Of a DNA stretch of 64,000 nucleotides, positions 37,642-46,892 are shown one piece after another. The notes under the pieces are model-generated. The model was given only the letters and a program-made list of their open reading frames with translations, was not told the DNA's origin and made no database searches. Position numbers and translations under genes: made by a program. Every line of letters starts with the position of its first letter. Positions within the stretch are counted from its first letter, which is position 1. The stretch is taken from contig DATKWZ010000030.1 in assembly GCA_035529315.1 (NCBI GenBank), positions 1 to 64,000 on the forward strand, given 5' to 3'. This DNA comes from Anaerolineae bacterium. Its GTDB lineage: Bacteria; Desulfobacterota; Desulfobacteria; Desulfobacterales; ETH-SRB1.

Positions 37642-38298
37642 ATGCAAGCCGTTATATTTGCAAATGGGATTATTGATGATGCCGGCTCTGTCTTTAGCGG
37701 AAATGATTTAATCATTGCTGCAGATGGCGGGCTGCATCACTGCCGGAGCTTAGGCATAACTCCTGATGTGGTAATAGGAGATATGGACTCTCTTGCCGGA
37801 GATGACATAAAGGGGCTACAAATCGCAGGCGTAGAAATAATACGTTATCCGGCAAAAAAGGATCAAACCGATCTGGAGCTGGCCTTAAAGCTTGCTGTTG
37901 ACCGCGGCGCTGATGAAATCGTTGTGTTCGGCGCCATGGGCGGCCGCTGGGATATGAGTATTGCAAATATTTTGCTTCCGGCTGAGCAAAACCTGTCCAA
38001 TGCAACCATCCGTATTATAGATGGACGCCATGAAATCATGCTGCTGCGGGCAGGAAAAGAGATAACATTCCATGGGGGAAAGGGGGATATTCTCTCTCTG
38101 ATTCCTCTGGGCCGTGACACTCTGGGCATAACCGCTATCGGGCTGGAATATCCCCTGAAGGATGATATGTTGAAATTGGGCTCAAGCCGTGGGATCAGCA
38201 ACGTATTTATCGAAAATTCGGCCACGGTATTTCTAAAACAGGGCCTGCTGCTCTGCGTTCATATTCAAAAAGAGTTTGAAGTGCCTAAAGTGATCTAA
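37642..38298 (+). CDS. thiN: Thiamine diphosphokinase
   Basis: The 218-residue enzyme transfers pyrophosphate from ATP to thiamine. Family motifs: IAADGGLHHCRSLGITPDVV, IGDMDSL, then the catalytic block YPAKKDQTDLELAL and FGAMGGRWDMSIAN. The C-terminal part has TIRIIDGRHEIMLLRAG and FHGGKGDILSLIPLG. ATG 37642 was chosen as it directly precedes QAVIFANG and follows pepA; a frame open from 37495 overlaps pepA. The last few codons (EVPKVI) lie in the palindromic repeat at 38279-38406, so the C-terminus may have been altered. Confidence 0.92.
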   Translation: MQAVIFANGIIDDAGSVFSGNDLIIAADGGLHHCRSLGITPDVVIGDMDSLAGDDIKGLQIAGVEIIRYPAKKDQTDLELALKLAVDRGADEIVVFGAMGGRWDMSIANILLPAEQNLSNATIRIIDGRHEIMLLRAGKEITFHGGKGDILSLIPLGRDTLGITAIGLEYPLKDDMLKLGSSRGISNVFIENSATVFLKQGLLLCVHIQKEFEVPKVI

Positions 38299-38406
38299 AG
38301 TGCCTAAAGTTGTTGAATTCTGTCAATTTTATAAAAAAGTGGAGCGTAGCGAGTCATTAACTTTAGCTCACTTTAGTCACTCGTAACTTTAGTCACTTTG
38401 AAGTGC
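38279..38406. repeat. Palindromic repeat of AAAGTGCCTAAAGT units
   Basis: Direct copies AAGTGCCTAAAGT and GTGATCTAAAGTG on the left are mirrored by ACTTTAGCTCACTTTAGTCA and AACTTTAGTCACTTT on the right. The region separates convergent thiN and the RNase gene and can fold into a long hairpin. It includes the thiN stop codon. Confidence 0.7.
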
Positions 38407-40464
38407 CTATCCCATATACACGGAAAGCACATCCTTTCTTGCATTAACATGCTGCAATCTGACCTGAATCAGGTCTTCGGGCTTTAAATCTATTCCGCTC
38501 GATACAGGCAGCTCACATTCTATCATATATTCCTTTATAAGCGCCTGGTAGCTGTTTTTCCGCTTAAAGAGCACAAGAGCCTCCTCTTTTTGGTTGATTC
38601 TTTTTTCAAGATACTTAAGCAGCCAGTATCTGTGGCGGCTGTTTTGAATTTTCAGCACGCAGCTCACGGGCTGCTCAAGCAATTGAATTATGCGTTCTAT
38701 CTCCTCGATACTATAAGGTTCTTCCAGCCCGAGGATGGCCCGAATCTGGCGCTGCGTGACAAGGTCATAATATTTGCGGATAGGTGACGTGGCGGTAACA
38801 TAAGCCTCCAGCCCCAGCCCTGAATGATGTTCCGGCTCCCGACCTAACACATAACGGCTTAGCAGCTTTCGTTGCATCCAGTTTTGAAACAGAGTTCCGT
38901 CATTGCCTTTATAGAGGCGCCCGCGCGGTTCCGGCTGGGATCTGAAAATTGCAGGAGCATTCTGTTTTGCCAGGAAACGGGCCATCAGCCAGTTGGCCAT
39001 TATCATTATTTCCGCAACCAGCATCCTCCCGGGGCTTTCCCTCTGCACCCTTTTTATAGTTAGTTCTCCGGCCCCATTTGTCCAGAGATTAATTTCAGGC
39101 AAAGTTATTTGTAATGCGCCCCTGCCAAACCTGAATTCACGAAAATTTTTTGCTATATCATACAGGATGCCTATTTCCCTGTCATCCTCTGCAATCATGT
39201 TAACATCATAATATGTAAGTTGTTGTTTTACCCTTATAAGGCTTGGAATAATCTCAAAATCAATTATTTCAAAAAACCGGCTTAATTCTACCATTACACT
39301 TATGGCCGGACGCAATTCTCCGGCTTTCAGGCTGCATAGATCCTCGGCAAAGCATGCCGGCAGCATCGGTATTTTCCTGTCGAGCATGTAAATTGAGCTT
39401 CCGCGAGCAACGGCTTCCTGGTCAATAATATCCCCTTTTTTGATAAAGTGGCCCACATCGGATATATGAATACCAAGTCTGTAGTGATCACCGATCTCCT
39501 CAATGCTTAAGGCATCATCAAAATCCGTGGTCAACTGCCCGTCTATCGTAATAACAGGAAGCATGGTCAGATCCTCTCGACCACCATATATGAAAATGTC
39601 ACTCAATGAACCTGCCATTTCCGCCGCTTTTTTCATTACCTCCTCAGGAAAGGCGGTCGGGATTTTATATCTGTACAGATCAATGTTTTCATTTTTATCC
39701 CATACACCCAGCTTTACTAAAAGCTGAAAAACAGCTTCACCATCTCTTATGCCGGCCTTTTCAAGCATTGCTTTACCAAGAGCATAATCTGTGCTTTCCT
39801 TTTCAAACAGATAAAAGGACTCTAATATCTTTACATATTCTAAGGACAGAGAATCAGGTGAAAAAGAGCCTTTATCTGCATTGACCATTTTATTAAGCCA
39901 TGCCCCGCCCTCCTCTATTATCCGATCTTTTCGAGCCTCCTCTCTTCTATTGGCAGCAATCTGCTCAACCTGGTTTTCTGAATTCGGAAAAAAGCGATCA
40001 AGGTCGAACTTAAAATAAAGCCTGTCGTTAAAAAATGCCCTGACAACCGCTGCCTCGTGATCACCGTCAGGGCTATTCGGAAAACACAGTTCGGTCATAG
40101 TGGCCAGATCGATCCATTCCTGTTCTGAATGTAATATATCCCATAACTCCCCGATATTTACACTGCCGATCAGATGTTTGCGCTTGTTTGCCGCTGCCTT
40201 TAAAGCTTCAACCAGCTCATATCTGCTTGATGAAAGATCCATGCATGTGCTGGATTTATGTGAAACACGGCCTGTGGAAAGTTTTACTTCCCGGTCTTTT
40301 TCTGTAAGAAGCCGCAATTTCGTATTTTTGACTTCCATAACAACCGCGCATATTATTTTCTGGCGGTCGATATATTCAATAATATTTCCTGGTTTCATAT
40401 TTAAAATCATAACAACCGGCTTCTTTAAAGTCAATGTGTGGATGCCATTAAGTTGTTTGACCAT
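38407..40464 (-). CDS. RNase II/R-family (RNB domain) exoribonuclease
   Basis: The 685-residue protein degrades RNA from the 3' end, by family. The RNB core has TIDGQLTTDFDDALSIEEIG with the cluster of metal-binding Asp, GIHISDVGHFI, RGSSIYMLDRKIPMLP and TSPIRKYYDLVTQRQI. The N-terminal cold-shock modules are poorly conserved, and there is no long S1 tail of the RNase R kind, so it is nearer the shorter RNase II-like proteins of deltaproteobacteria and cyanobacteria. M23 (40398, MKPGNIIEY) is a plausible alternative start and fits the family better than 40464. Confidence 0.9.
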   Translation of the reverse strand: MVKQLNGIHTLTLKKPVVMILNMKPGNIIEYIDRQKIICAVVMEVKNTKLRLLTEKDREVKLSTGRVSHKSSTCMDLSSSRYELVEALKAAANKRKHLIGSVNIGELWDILHSEQEWIDLATMTELCFPNSPDGDHEAAVVRAFFNDRLYFKFDLDRFFPNSENQVEQIAANRREEARKDRIIEEGGAWLNKMVNADKGSFSPDSLSLEYVKILESFYLFEKESTDYALGKAMLEKAGIRDGEAVFQLLVKLGVWDKNENIDLYRYKIPTAFPEEVMKKAAEMAGSLSDIFIYGGREDLTMLPVITIDGQLTTDFDDALSIEEIGDHYRLGIHISDVGHFIKKGDIIDQEAVARGSSIYMLDRKIPMLPACFAEDLCSLKAGELRPAISVMVELSRFFEIIDFEIIPSLIRVKQQLTYYDVNMIAEDDREIGILYDIAKNFREFRFGRGALQITLPEINLWTNGAGELTIKRVQRESPGRMLVAEIMIMANWLMARFLAKQNAPAIFRSQPEPRGRLYKGNDGTLFQNWMQRKLLSRYVLGREPEHHSGLGLEAYVTATSPIRKYYDLVTQRQIRAILGLEEPYSIEEIERIIQLLEQPVSCVLKIQNSRHRYWLLKYLEKRINQKEEALVLFKRKNSYQALIKEYMIECELPVSSGIDLKPEDLIQVRLQHVNARKDVLSVYMG

Positions 40465-40486
40465 GGGCTGATTCTTTAGTTAAAAA

Positions 40487-40706
40487 ACAAACACCCAATA
40501 CCGAACATTCCACAGATATTTTTGAAAGATGAACGTCCAACATCGAACATTGAACGTCGAATAATGATGTCGCTTCGCTCTTCAAATTATTTTTAAATTG
40601 AATAAAAAAACAAAGGCCGAACATTGAATGACTATTTCTGTTTCTTTTCAGATGTTCATCTTTTTCCATTCGATGTTGGACGTTCGATGTTGGACGTTCA
40701 TTTTTT
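40487..40706. repeat. Palindromic repeat of GAACGTCCAACATCGAAC units
   Basis: Left copies (GATGAACGTCCAACATCGAA, CATTGAACGTCGAATAATGA) are mirrored on the right (CATTCGATGTTGGACGTTCG, ATGTTGGACGTTCATT). The whole gap between two minus-strand genes consists of these units around an AT-rich centre. Confidence 0.7.
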
Positions 40707-42305
40707 TCAGTCCTTTTTCGCCAGATATCTGCCCCCTATACAATAGGCTGACACCACTTCCAGGCATTGAATAAGTTCCGGCACAGATATACTCTGATTA
40801 AACCCGCCAAGATGTGGGCCGGTCTGGATGGTAATATCTGCGGCATCTTTATTAAAAGCTTCTATCTCTTCTTTTGAGCAGCCTCTTGCGGCCAGAAAAT
40901 CTATAAACTCCTTTTCCGTCATTTCTATTTGATCAGCCACTCTCAGAATTTCCTCCATATGATGATCAACCCCCATCTCTTCAATTATACGGGGACTGAG
41001 CTGTTCAATGTTAAAAGGGATATCACCGCAGAAATTTTCTTTTACAAATCCATTATAATACTCATGAAAAATGCTCTGAAGAAGTTCCTGCAAAAAGGGT
41101 TTATCAAAAAGATATCGGACATCCACAGGTTTTCCATGCTTGTCGAATCCAACCTTGTCAGCCTCAAAGTTACGGAAGTAGCTGCCGGTTACCAGCACCA
41201 GGCTTAATATCTGTCTGCCGATGTGCCTGTAAAGCTCCCGGCTCGATCCCTGATATGAGATAAGATGTTCAAAATCTCTTATGCCGGTTATTCCGAAATT
41301 TGGGTGCCGGCATGAATACAGCCACCTGTCAAGTCTGCCGCCATGGTGCCATTCATAGACACCCTGATCCGCTCTTCTGTTGCGCTGCACACGATTATGG
41401 AAAAGAGGAATAGGGGCGGAATGAACAATGCCCAAAGAGGTTAATTTCCCCAACAGCTTGGAATTTCTTAATATTACCTCTCTGAATTTGTCCTTGGTCA
41501 GTTGTCTTGCTTTTCTATGGTCGTTCGGATAGCTGAAATAGTCCTTATGAGCTATATAAGCTATAGCACAATTGTGTTTTGGATTAATATACGATCCCTC
41601 CGGAGGCCTGACCGGCAGGTTTTTAAGCCTGAACAGATAGCTTCCGTTAATCTGAAGAGGCTGAGGAATCTTAAATCCAACGGGTAAGGAATAGCCATAA
41701 GAAGACAGATAATGCATCCATTCCGCCTCTTTTTTTATTAATTTCACCCCGCTTTCGGTTGCAGCCGATTTTACAACAAGTATTTTGGAGCTATTATTTA
41801 TTGGTGCGACCATACTCCTGCCAAGAATTACCGGGCTATTACAGGCGGCAATATTGTTAAGCTTTAATATGTCATCCCACCTTGCATATGGTATCTTTTC
41901 AGAACAATACTCAGGCATACCGGGGCCGCAAATTTGAAGGGGAAGTGATCCCATGGCTTCGGTAGCAGCCCTTTGCTGCATGCCGGAGCCTGTATTAACA
42001 ATCTGTTTCAGGGAAGAAATGCTTTTTTCTGACAGGGACTCGTCAGCAGAAAGAACCAGAATAGAGGCCAGTGCATCAGCAGCCTCTTTATAGAGAAAAA
42101 ATGATTGTGTCTGGAAGGTGTGCTTTGGATCTTCAAGAACATTTTTCAGCGCCGAGATTGTTTCCGGCCGGATAATTTCCGGATTTGCCCGGACAAGCTG
42201 ATGCAGATCCTGAACAATCATAAATGCAGCGCTAAAATCCAGGTGTTCGTTTTTGAGCGCATTTTCCAAATTGCTTTGTTCTCTTTCCAGATTCCGATAA
42301 TACAT
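40707..42305 (-). CDS. SidJ-like pseudokinase-fold protein
   Basis: The 532-residue protein has an all-helical N-terminal region of about 130 residues and a central region with kinase-like pattern. KILVVK has K179, followed 14 residues on by E193 in KKEAEWM, the same spacing as the Lys-Glu pair of the Legionella pseudokinase SidJ. D344, in GITGIRDFEHL, could be the metal-binding Asp. SidJ glutamylates other proteins; related pseudokinases occur in environmental bacteria. No secretion signal or type IV effector context is seen here, so a housekeeping or self-directed role is as likely. The assignment is from pattern only and is tentative. Confidence 0.5.
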   Translation of the reverse strand: MYYRNLEREQSNLENALKNEHLDFSAAFMIVQDLHQLVRANPEIIRPETISALKNVLEDPKHTFQTQSFFLYKEAADALASILVLSADESLSEKSISSLKQIVNTGSGMQQRAATEAMGSLPLQICGPGMPEYCSEKIPYARWDDILKLNNIAACNSPVILGRSMVAPINNSSKILVVKSAATESGVKLIKKEAEWMHYLSSYGYSLPVGFKIPQPLQINGSYLFRLKNLPVRPPEGSYINPKHNCAIAYIAHKDYFSYPNDHRKARQLTKDKFREVILRNSKLLGKLTSLGIVHSAPIPLFHNRVQRNRRADQGVYEWHHGGRLDRWLYSCRHPNFGITGIRDFEHLISYQGSSRELYRHIGRQILSLVLVTGSYFRNFEADKVGFDKHGKPVDVRYLFDKPFLQELLQSIFHEYYNGFVKENFCGDIPFNIEQLSPRIIEEMGVDHHMEEILRVADQIEMTEKEFIDFLAARGCSKEEIEAFNKDAADITIQTGPHLGGFNQSISVPELIQCLEVVSAYCIGGRYLAKKD

Positions 42306-42601
42306 CTTAAGCTCAAATAATAACGACCAAATCCAAATAATTTTAACGGCTCATTTAGTCTCTTGGCAATAAATTTCTTTGCGTACTCTGCGGTGAATAT
42401 AAAAACTCTGCAAAATAAACATAACCTGATTTTATTTATGCGTAAAGTAGAATGTGCATGATTTTAGCAGCTCTTTACAGGGGACAGGGTTTTAACGATC
42501 CTTGCATTTTATAATCAGTGTAGTATGTTAAAAACTTGGGGATCATATATTATAATGTATAAAGTTTTATAATAAACTCAATTTACGAAACGGTTACGAA
42601 T
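42306..42601 (+). promoter_or_regulatory. Region upstream of the biotin operon with possible promoter
   Basis: TATAAT at 42551-42556 has a weak -35 TTAAAA at 42528-42533 (17-bp spacing) and lies 45 bp before bioB. No clear BirA-type inverted repeat is seen. A CTTTGCGTACTCTGCGGTGA repeat is at 42374-42397. Confidence 0.35.
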
Positions 42602-43516
42602 ATGTATACAAAATTACAGGATTTTCAGAAACTATCTACCTGGCAATTGATCTTGCTTGCCAACGAGGAAAGAAAACGCCTGGCAGGAGGAAAGATTGAG
42701 CTGTGCAGTATCACCAATGCCAAATCAGGACGTTGTGGTGAGGATTGCAGATTTTGCGCGCAATCAATTCATTATAACACAAAAATTTCTGTATACCCGT
42801 TAAAGAGCAAAGATGAATTGCTGGCCCAGGCGAAAAGGGCAAAAGAGATCGGGGCAAAGAGATTTTCTATTGTTACCAGCGGAAAGGGGCCTGACCGGCA
42901 AGAGGTTGAAAAAATCGCTGAAGTGATAAACATAATAAAGGAAAAAATCGGAATATCCCCTTGCGCCTCTTTAGGCATACTTGACACAAAATCTCTTGTC
43001 CTTCTAAAAGATGCCGGACTTAACCGGTATCATCACAACATTGAGACATCTCGACGGTTCTATCCCAATATTGTCACTACCCATACATTTGACGACAGAA
43101 TCAGGACGATAAGGGCGGCCCAGGAGGCCGGCCTTGAAGTATGCAGCGGCGGGATTATAGGGCTGGGCGAAAGCGAAGAAGACCGGGTTGATATGGCTCT
43201 GACGCTGAGAGATCTTAATGTAAATTCGATTCCGATCAATATACTTGTTCCTTTGAAAGGAACGCCGCTTGAAGGAACAGAAAACATTTCAGCAGCAGAA
43301 GTTCTGAGAACCATCGCGATATTTCGCTTAATCACAGGCAACATGACAATAAGGATAGCGGCCGGCAGAGAATCGGTTTTAAAGGATTTCCAGGGATTAG
43401 CCTTTATCGCCGGCGCAAACGGCATGATGATAGGAGGATATCTGACTGTAAAAGGAAGGTCTCCTGAAGAAGACCTTGCCATGATATCGGAGATAAGAAA
43501 GTTATGGAATGGATAG
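42602..43516 (+). CDS. bioB: Biotin synthase
   Basis: The 304-residue radical SAM enzyme inserts sulfur into dethiobiotin, the last step of biotin synthesis. The radical SAM motif is in KSGRCGEDCRFCAQS (C-x3-C-x2-C); YHHNIETS and CSGGIIGLGES follow; the 2Fe-2S ligands are in SPCASLG and nearby, and the Arg in TIRIAAGRE. It is slightly short relative to E. coli BioB (346), as in many anaerobes. It is the first gene of bioB-F-H-C-D-A, and its end overlaps bioF by 13 bp. Confidence 0.97.
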   Translation: MYTKLQDFQKLSTWQLILLANEERKRLAGGKIELCSITNAKSGRCGEDCRFCAQSIHYNTKISVYPLKSKDELLAQAKRAKEIGAKRFSIVTSGKGPDRQEVEKIAEVINIIKEKIGISPCASLGILDTKSLVLLKDAGLNRYHHNIETSRRFYPNIVTTHTFDDRIRTIRAAQEAGLEVCSGGIIGLGESEEDRVDMALTLRDLNVNSIPINILVPLKGTPLEGTENISAAEVLRTIAIFRLITGNMTIRIAAGRESVLKDFQGLAFIAGANGMMIGGYLTVKGRSPEEDLAMISEIRKLWNG

Positions 43517-44682
43517 ATGCTTACCTGGATGAACGAAAAAAGCAGCATCTGCTGCGGACACTCAAACCTCTGCGGCCTGCCGGGCCGGGCCGGGTATATA
43601 TAAATGACGTAGAATATCTGAATTTTTCCTCCAACGACTATCTCGGCCTTGCCGGACATCCACGACTTATCGAAGAGAGTCAAAAGGCGATCAATGGATT
43701 CGGAACGAGTTCGTCTGCTTCAAGGCTCATGAGCGGCGATCTTTCCATCCACCATCAGCTTGAAGAGATGACAGCCGATTTTATCGGCAAGGAAAAGGCT
43801 ATTTTGTTTGGAAGCGGTTATCTGGCAAATATCGGCCTTATATCGGCCTTATGTGACAGAAAGGATGTTATATTCTCTGACCGTCTTAACCACGCAAGTA
43901 TCGTGGACGGAGTCCTCCTTTCCGGCGCGCGTTTTTTCCGTTTTCAACATAACGATGTTAACCACCTTGAAACATTGATGAAAAGGGAAAGAAAAGGATT
44001 TAAAAAAGCGTTCATCATTACAGAGTCTCTGTTCAGCATGGACGGAGACGTGGCGCCGCTAAAAGAGATCGTGGAATTAAAGGAAAGGTATGACGCTCTT
44101 TGTATGATAGATGAGGCCCATGCTGTCGGCGTTATCGGAGAAAAAGGAACAGGTGTTGCCGAAAAATACGGATTAACAGACAAGATAGATATTATTGTAG
44201 GAACTTTTGGAAAGGCGCTTGGCAGCTATGGCGCGTATGCCGCGGCATCAGCGGGACTGATCGATTATTGTATCAACAGGGCAAGAAGCTTCATATATTC
44301 AACAGCGCTTCCCCCTTCTGTAATCGGCGCAAGTATAGGGGGAATAAAGATGGTGGTGGAAGAACCGGCTCGGAGATCCGTCCTGCTGGAAAAGACCAAA
44401 TATTTCAGATCTCTCCTAAAAGAAAACCGCCTTAATGTCATGGGGAACGCCCAGATCGTGCCTGTGCTTGCGGGTGAAAATTACGATGCATTGAATATCT
44501 CAAACAGGCTTTATGAAAACGACATTTTTGCTCTTGCCGTGCGTCCGCCTACCGTACCTGAGGGAAAGGCTCGTGTCCGGTTTTCCATTACCTTCAATCA
44601 TTCCAAAGACGACCTTAAAAAGGCTGCGGATGTGTTAAAATATGCGTTTAAACAGATTCCAATATCTAAACAGGGGGCATGA
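43504..44682 (+). CDS. bioF: 8-amino-7-oxononanoate synthase
   Basis: The 392-residue PLP enzyme condenses pimeloyl-ACP with alanine. Key blocks: YLNFSSNDYLGLAGHPRL, GTSSSASRLMSG, LIDEAHAVGVIGEKGTG and the PLP lysine in VGTFGKALGSYGAY. Length is typical. It overlaps bioB at its start and the bioH-like gene at its end by 41 bp, so translation is probably coupled along the operon. Confidence 0.97.
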   Translation: MEWIDAYLDERKKQHLLRTLKPLRPAGPGRVYINDVEYLNFSSNDYLGLAGHPRLIEESQKAINGFGTSSSASRLMSGDLSIHHQLEEMTADFIGKEKAILFGSGYLANIGLISALCDRKDVIFSDRLNHASIVDGVLLSGARFFRFQHNDVNHLETLMKRERKGFKKAFIITESLFSMDGDVAPLKEIVELKERYDALCMIDEAHAVGVIGEKGTGVAEKYGLTDKIDIIVGTFGKALGSYGAYAAASAGLIDYCINRARSFIYSTALPPSVIGASIGGIKMVVEEPARRSVLLEKTKYFRSLLKENRLNVMGNAQIVPVLAGENYDALNISNRLYENDIFALAVRPPTVPEGKARVRFSITFNHSKDDLKKAADVLKYAFKQIPISKQGA

Positions 44683-45337
44683 CGAAGTTCTTGTACTGAT
44701 CCCGGGATGGGGGTTTGACGCGAGAATATTTGAGCTGCTTGATCTTGATTTTAATTATCTTCTTCCGCAAATAAATGATCCAGAGGGTTTCAGCGCAGAT
44801 CTTATGGGCGCGCTGGTTGAAAATCGGATTAAAAAGGTCTCGCTCTTTGGATGGTCAATGGGAGGATTTTTGGCTATCAATTTTTTAGAGGAATACGGCA
44901 GGGAGTTTGTGCGGGAAATCTTTTTAGTTTCCATGAGAAAAACCTATCCAGAGAAAGAAATCGATTCCCAGATCGCCCTTTTAATAAAGGATCGCATATT
45001 ATATCTGAGCCGGTTTTACAGAAATTGTTTCATGGGACAAAAAAGGGCATTTGCGTGGTTTAAAGAGCGCATGTTTTCATCCTATATAGAGATGTTTGAT
45101 CTGAAATTCCTTTTGAAGGGGCTCGATTATCTGATGCAACAGAGGCTTGAGACTACTGCGCTGAAAGAAAATCCTGTAAGGATCATCCATGGGGAAAAAG
45201 ACCGGATTGCGCCTTATTCCGAGATAGTTGAGATGGCAAAGGATATCTCTTTCCCCGGGATGGTTACCTTTAAAAAAAGCGGGCATATCCCGTTTCTTGA
45301 GCCTGATTTCAAGGAAAGATTTTATGCCGGGATATAA
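44642..45337 (+). CDS. bioH: BioH-like pimeloyl-ACP methyl ester esterase
   Basis: The 231-residue alpha/beta hydrolase has the oxyanion block LVLIPGWGFDARIF, nucleophile elbow GWSMGG, Asp in HGEKDRIAP and His in SGHIPFLEP. In biotin synthesis such an enzyme removes the methyl ester from pimeloyl-ACP, ending the BioC-BioH cycle. Its place between bioF and bioC supports that role, although the sequence is shorter and divergent from E. coli BioH; BioG-type esterases are an alternative. It overlaps bioF and bioC. Confidence 0.8.
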   Translation: MRLNRFQYLNRGHDEVLVLIPGWGFDARIFELLDLDFNYLLPQINDPEGFSADLMGALVENRIKKVSLFGWSMGGFLAINFLEEYGREFVREIFLVSMRKTYPEKEIDSQIALLIKDRILYLSRFYRNCFMGQKRAFAWFKERMFSSYIEMFDLKFLLKGLDYLMQQRLETTALKENPVRIIHGEKDRIAPYSEIVEMAKDISFPGMVTFKKSGHIPFLEPDFKERFYAGI

Positions 45338-46115
45338 ACAAAGGATAAAAAATTCGTTTTCAAAGGCTGCCCGCACCTATGATCAATATGCTTTTGTTCA
45401 GAAGGAGGTTGGCGTAAGGCTTATAGATTCAATACAGCCTCATTTTTTTCAGAATATCCTTGAAATCGGATGCGGGACAGGAAATTACACGGAGATGCTG
45501 CAAGAAAGGTTTCCGTCAGCCGACATTACAGCCATAGATTTCTCGCCTGAAATGATCTCTGTCGCCGCTCGCAAATTAAACAGGAAAAAAAAGGTCAGGC
45601 TATTTGTTAATGATGCAGAGGGGTTTATTCCGGAAAACGGAAAAAGATACGATCTGATTACTTCAAATTCCACCTTTCAATGGTTTGCGGATTTAAAGAA
45701 AGGATTGGAACACTACCATGAGCTGCTCACCAACAGAGGTATGATTGTTTTTTCAATGATGGGGCCTGAAACATTCTATGAGCTTTATGAAATAATGAAG
45801 GGTATATATCCAGGAAAAGTAAATATGGCGGCGCAATATTTTATGCAACATGATGATGTGAAATCTCTTTTGCACACGGTTTTTAAAAAAGTCAAAATAA
45901 GCGAAACCCTGTTTACAAGAAGACATGATAATATCCTTGATCTGTTAAGGACAATAAAACATACCGGAGTAAATATTAGAAGGAACGGAGACCGTATTCT
46001 GTTTACTCCGGCGCTTCTTGAAAAGGCTGAAAATGCTTATATAAAAAGGTTTGGGGCAATAAGGGTAAGTTATCAGGTTTTTTTATGTGAGGCCGGCTAC
46101 ATTGAGAATTATTAA
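45324..46115 (+). CDS. bioC: Malonyl-ACP O-methyltransferase
   Basis: The 263-residue SAM enzyme methylates malonyl-ACP to start pimeloyl assembly on the fatty-acid machinery. It starts MPGYKQRIKNSFSKAARTYD, a typical BioC opening, then ILEIGCGTGNYTEML (SAM motif I), ITAIDFSPEMI and YDLITSNSTFQWFADLKKGL. ATG 45324 is preferred over an upstream frame start at 45228, which lies inside the esterase gene. The 14-bp overlap with bioH suggests coupling. Confidence 0.94.
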   Translation: MPGYKQRIKNSFSKAARTYDQYAFVQKEVGVRLIDSIQPHFFQNILEIGCGTGNYTEMLQERFPSADITAIDFSPEMISVAARKLNRKKKVRLFVNDAEGFIPENGKRYDLITSNSTFQWFADLKKGLEHYHELLTNRGMIVFSMMGPETFYELYEIMKGIYPGKVNMAAQYFMQHDDVKSLLHTVFKKVKISETLFTRRHDNILDLLRTIKHTGVNIRRNGDRILFTPALLEKAENAYIKRFGAIRVSYQVFLCEAGYIENY

Positions 46116-46140
46116 TTTTAAATGTTAAATTTTGAATTAA

Positions 46141-46164
46141 AAGGGGATGTTTTGCAAAGGTCTC
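46141..46164. repeat. Single end of the GAGACCTTTG element before bioD
   Basis: Reversed, this stretch reads GAGACCTTTGCAAAACATCC then CCTT, nearly identical to the left end of the 142-bp element at 19129. No second end is present. It sits between bioC and bioD, 11 bp before the bioD ATG. Confidence 0.6.
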
Positions 46165-46175
46165 GTGGACGGTCT

Positions 46176-46892
46176 ATGAAAAATAAAAGCTTATTTATTA
46201 CAGGCACCAATACAGGCATAGGCAAAACCGTTATATGCGGCTGCCTGGCCAGGTACTTGAGCCGCAAAGGTATTAACGTCGGGATTCAAAAATGGGTAAG
46301 CACCGGAAACAGGAATACCTCGGATGACATGGATTGTTGTCTCTCGATGCTTGGAAGGGAAAAGGAAGATATTGACAACCCCTTGCTTTTACACCCATAT
46401 ACATTCGATTTTCCAGCCTCTCCGCATCTTGCCGCAGAAATGGAAGGGAAAGAGATTGATATTAATAAGATTGCAGAAAGCTATCATACGCTTGTGCAAA
46501 GACACGATCTTCTTATAGTCGAAGGGGTGGGTGGCGTCCTGGTTCCTCTTACCCAAGACCGTCTTCTGATCGATCTTGTGGCAGATCTTGCAATTCCGGT
46601 CTTAATTGTTACTGATAGCGGTTTAGGCACAATCAACCATACCCTTCTTACCATCGAGGCCCTGACAAAAAGAGGCATCCCGATATTAGGCATGGTCTTT
46701 AATTTTGCAGGAAAAGAGAATAAAATAATAGAAGCAGATAATATAAAAACTATTTCCAGGATAGGGAAAAGACCATCGTTTGGATCATTATCCAGGGTCG
46801 ATTCAACGGAAGCGTTAATCGCTGAATTTGAACCTATAGGGAAAAATATTCTGAAAGCGCTAAATAGATCATGGGAGCATATAATATTATGA
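46176..46892 (+). CDS. bioD: Dethiobiotin synthetase
   Basis: The 238-residue ATP-dependent enzyme closes the ureido ring of dethiobiotin. The P-loop GTNTGIGKT is near the N-terminus, and LLIVEGVGGVLVPL is the family signature, followed by PVLIVTDSGLGTINHTLLT. ATG 46176, giving MKNKSLFITGTNTGIGKT, was chosen over an open start at 46122, whose extra 18 residues come partly from the repeat end at 46141-46164. The stop overlaps the bioA start as ATGA. Confidence 0.95.
   Translation: MKNKSLFITGTNTGIGKTVICGCLARYLSRKGINVGIQKWVSTGNRNTSDDMDCCLSMLGREKEDIDNPLLLHPYTFDFPASPHLAAEMEGKEIDINKIAESYHTLVQRHDLLIVEGVGGVLVPLTQDRLLIDLVADLAIPVLIVTDSGLGTINHTLLTIEALTKRGIPILGMVFNFAGKENKIIEADNIKTISRIGKRPSFGSLSRVDSTEALIAEFEPIGKNILKALNRSWEHIIL

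Noticed and set aside
37863..38225. 120-codon frame antisense to thiN
   Set aside because: It is opposite a clear gene and has no recognisable domain.
40448..40669. 73-codon minus-strand frame
   Set aside because: It is made of the palindromic repeat units at 40487-40706, so it is not a gene.
42306..42601. BirA operator before bioB
   Set aside because: No paired inverted half-sites of the BirA kind could be found.
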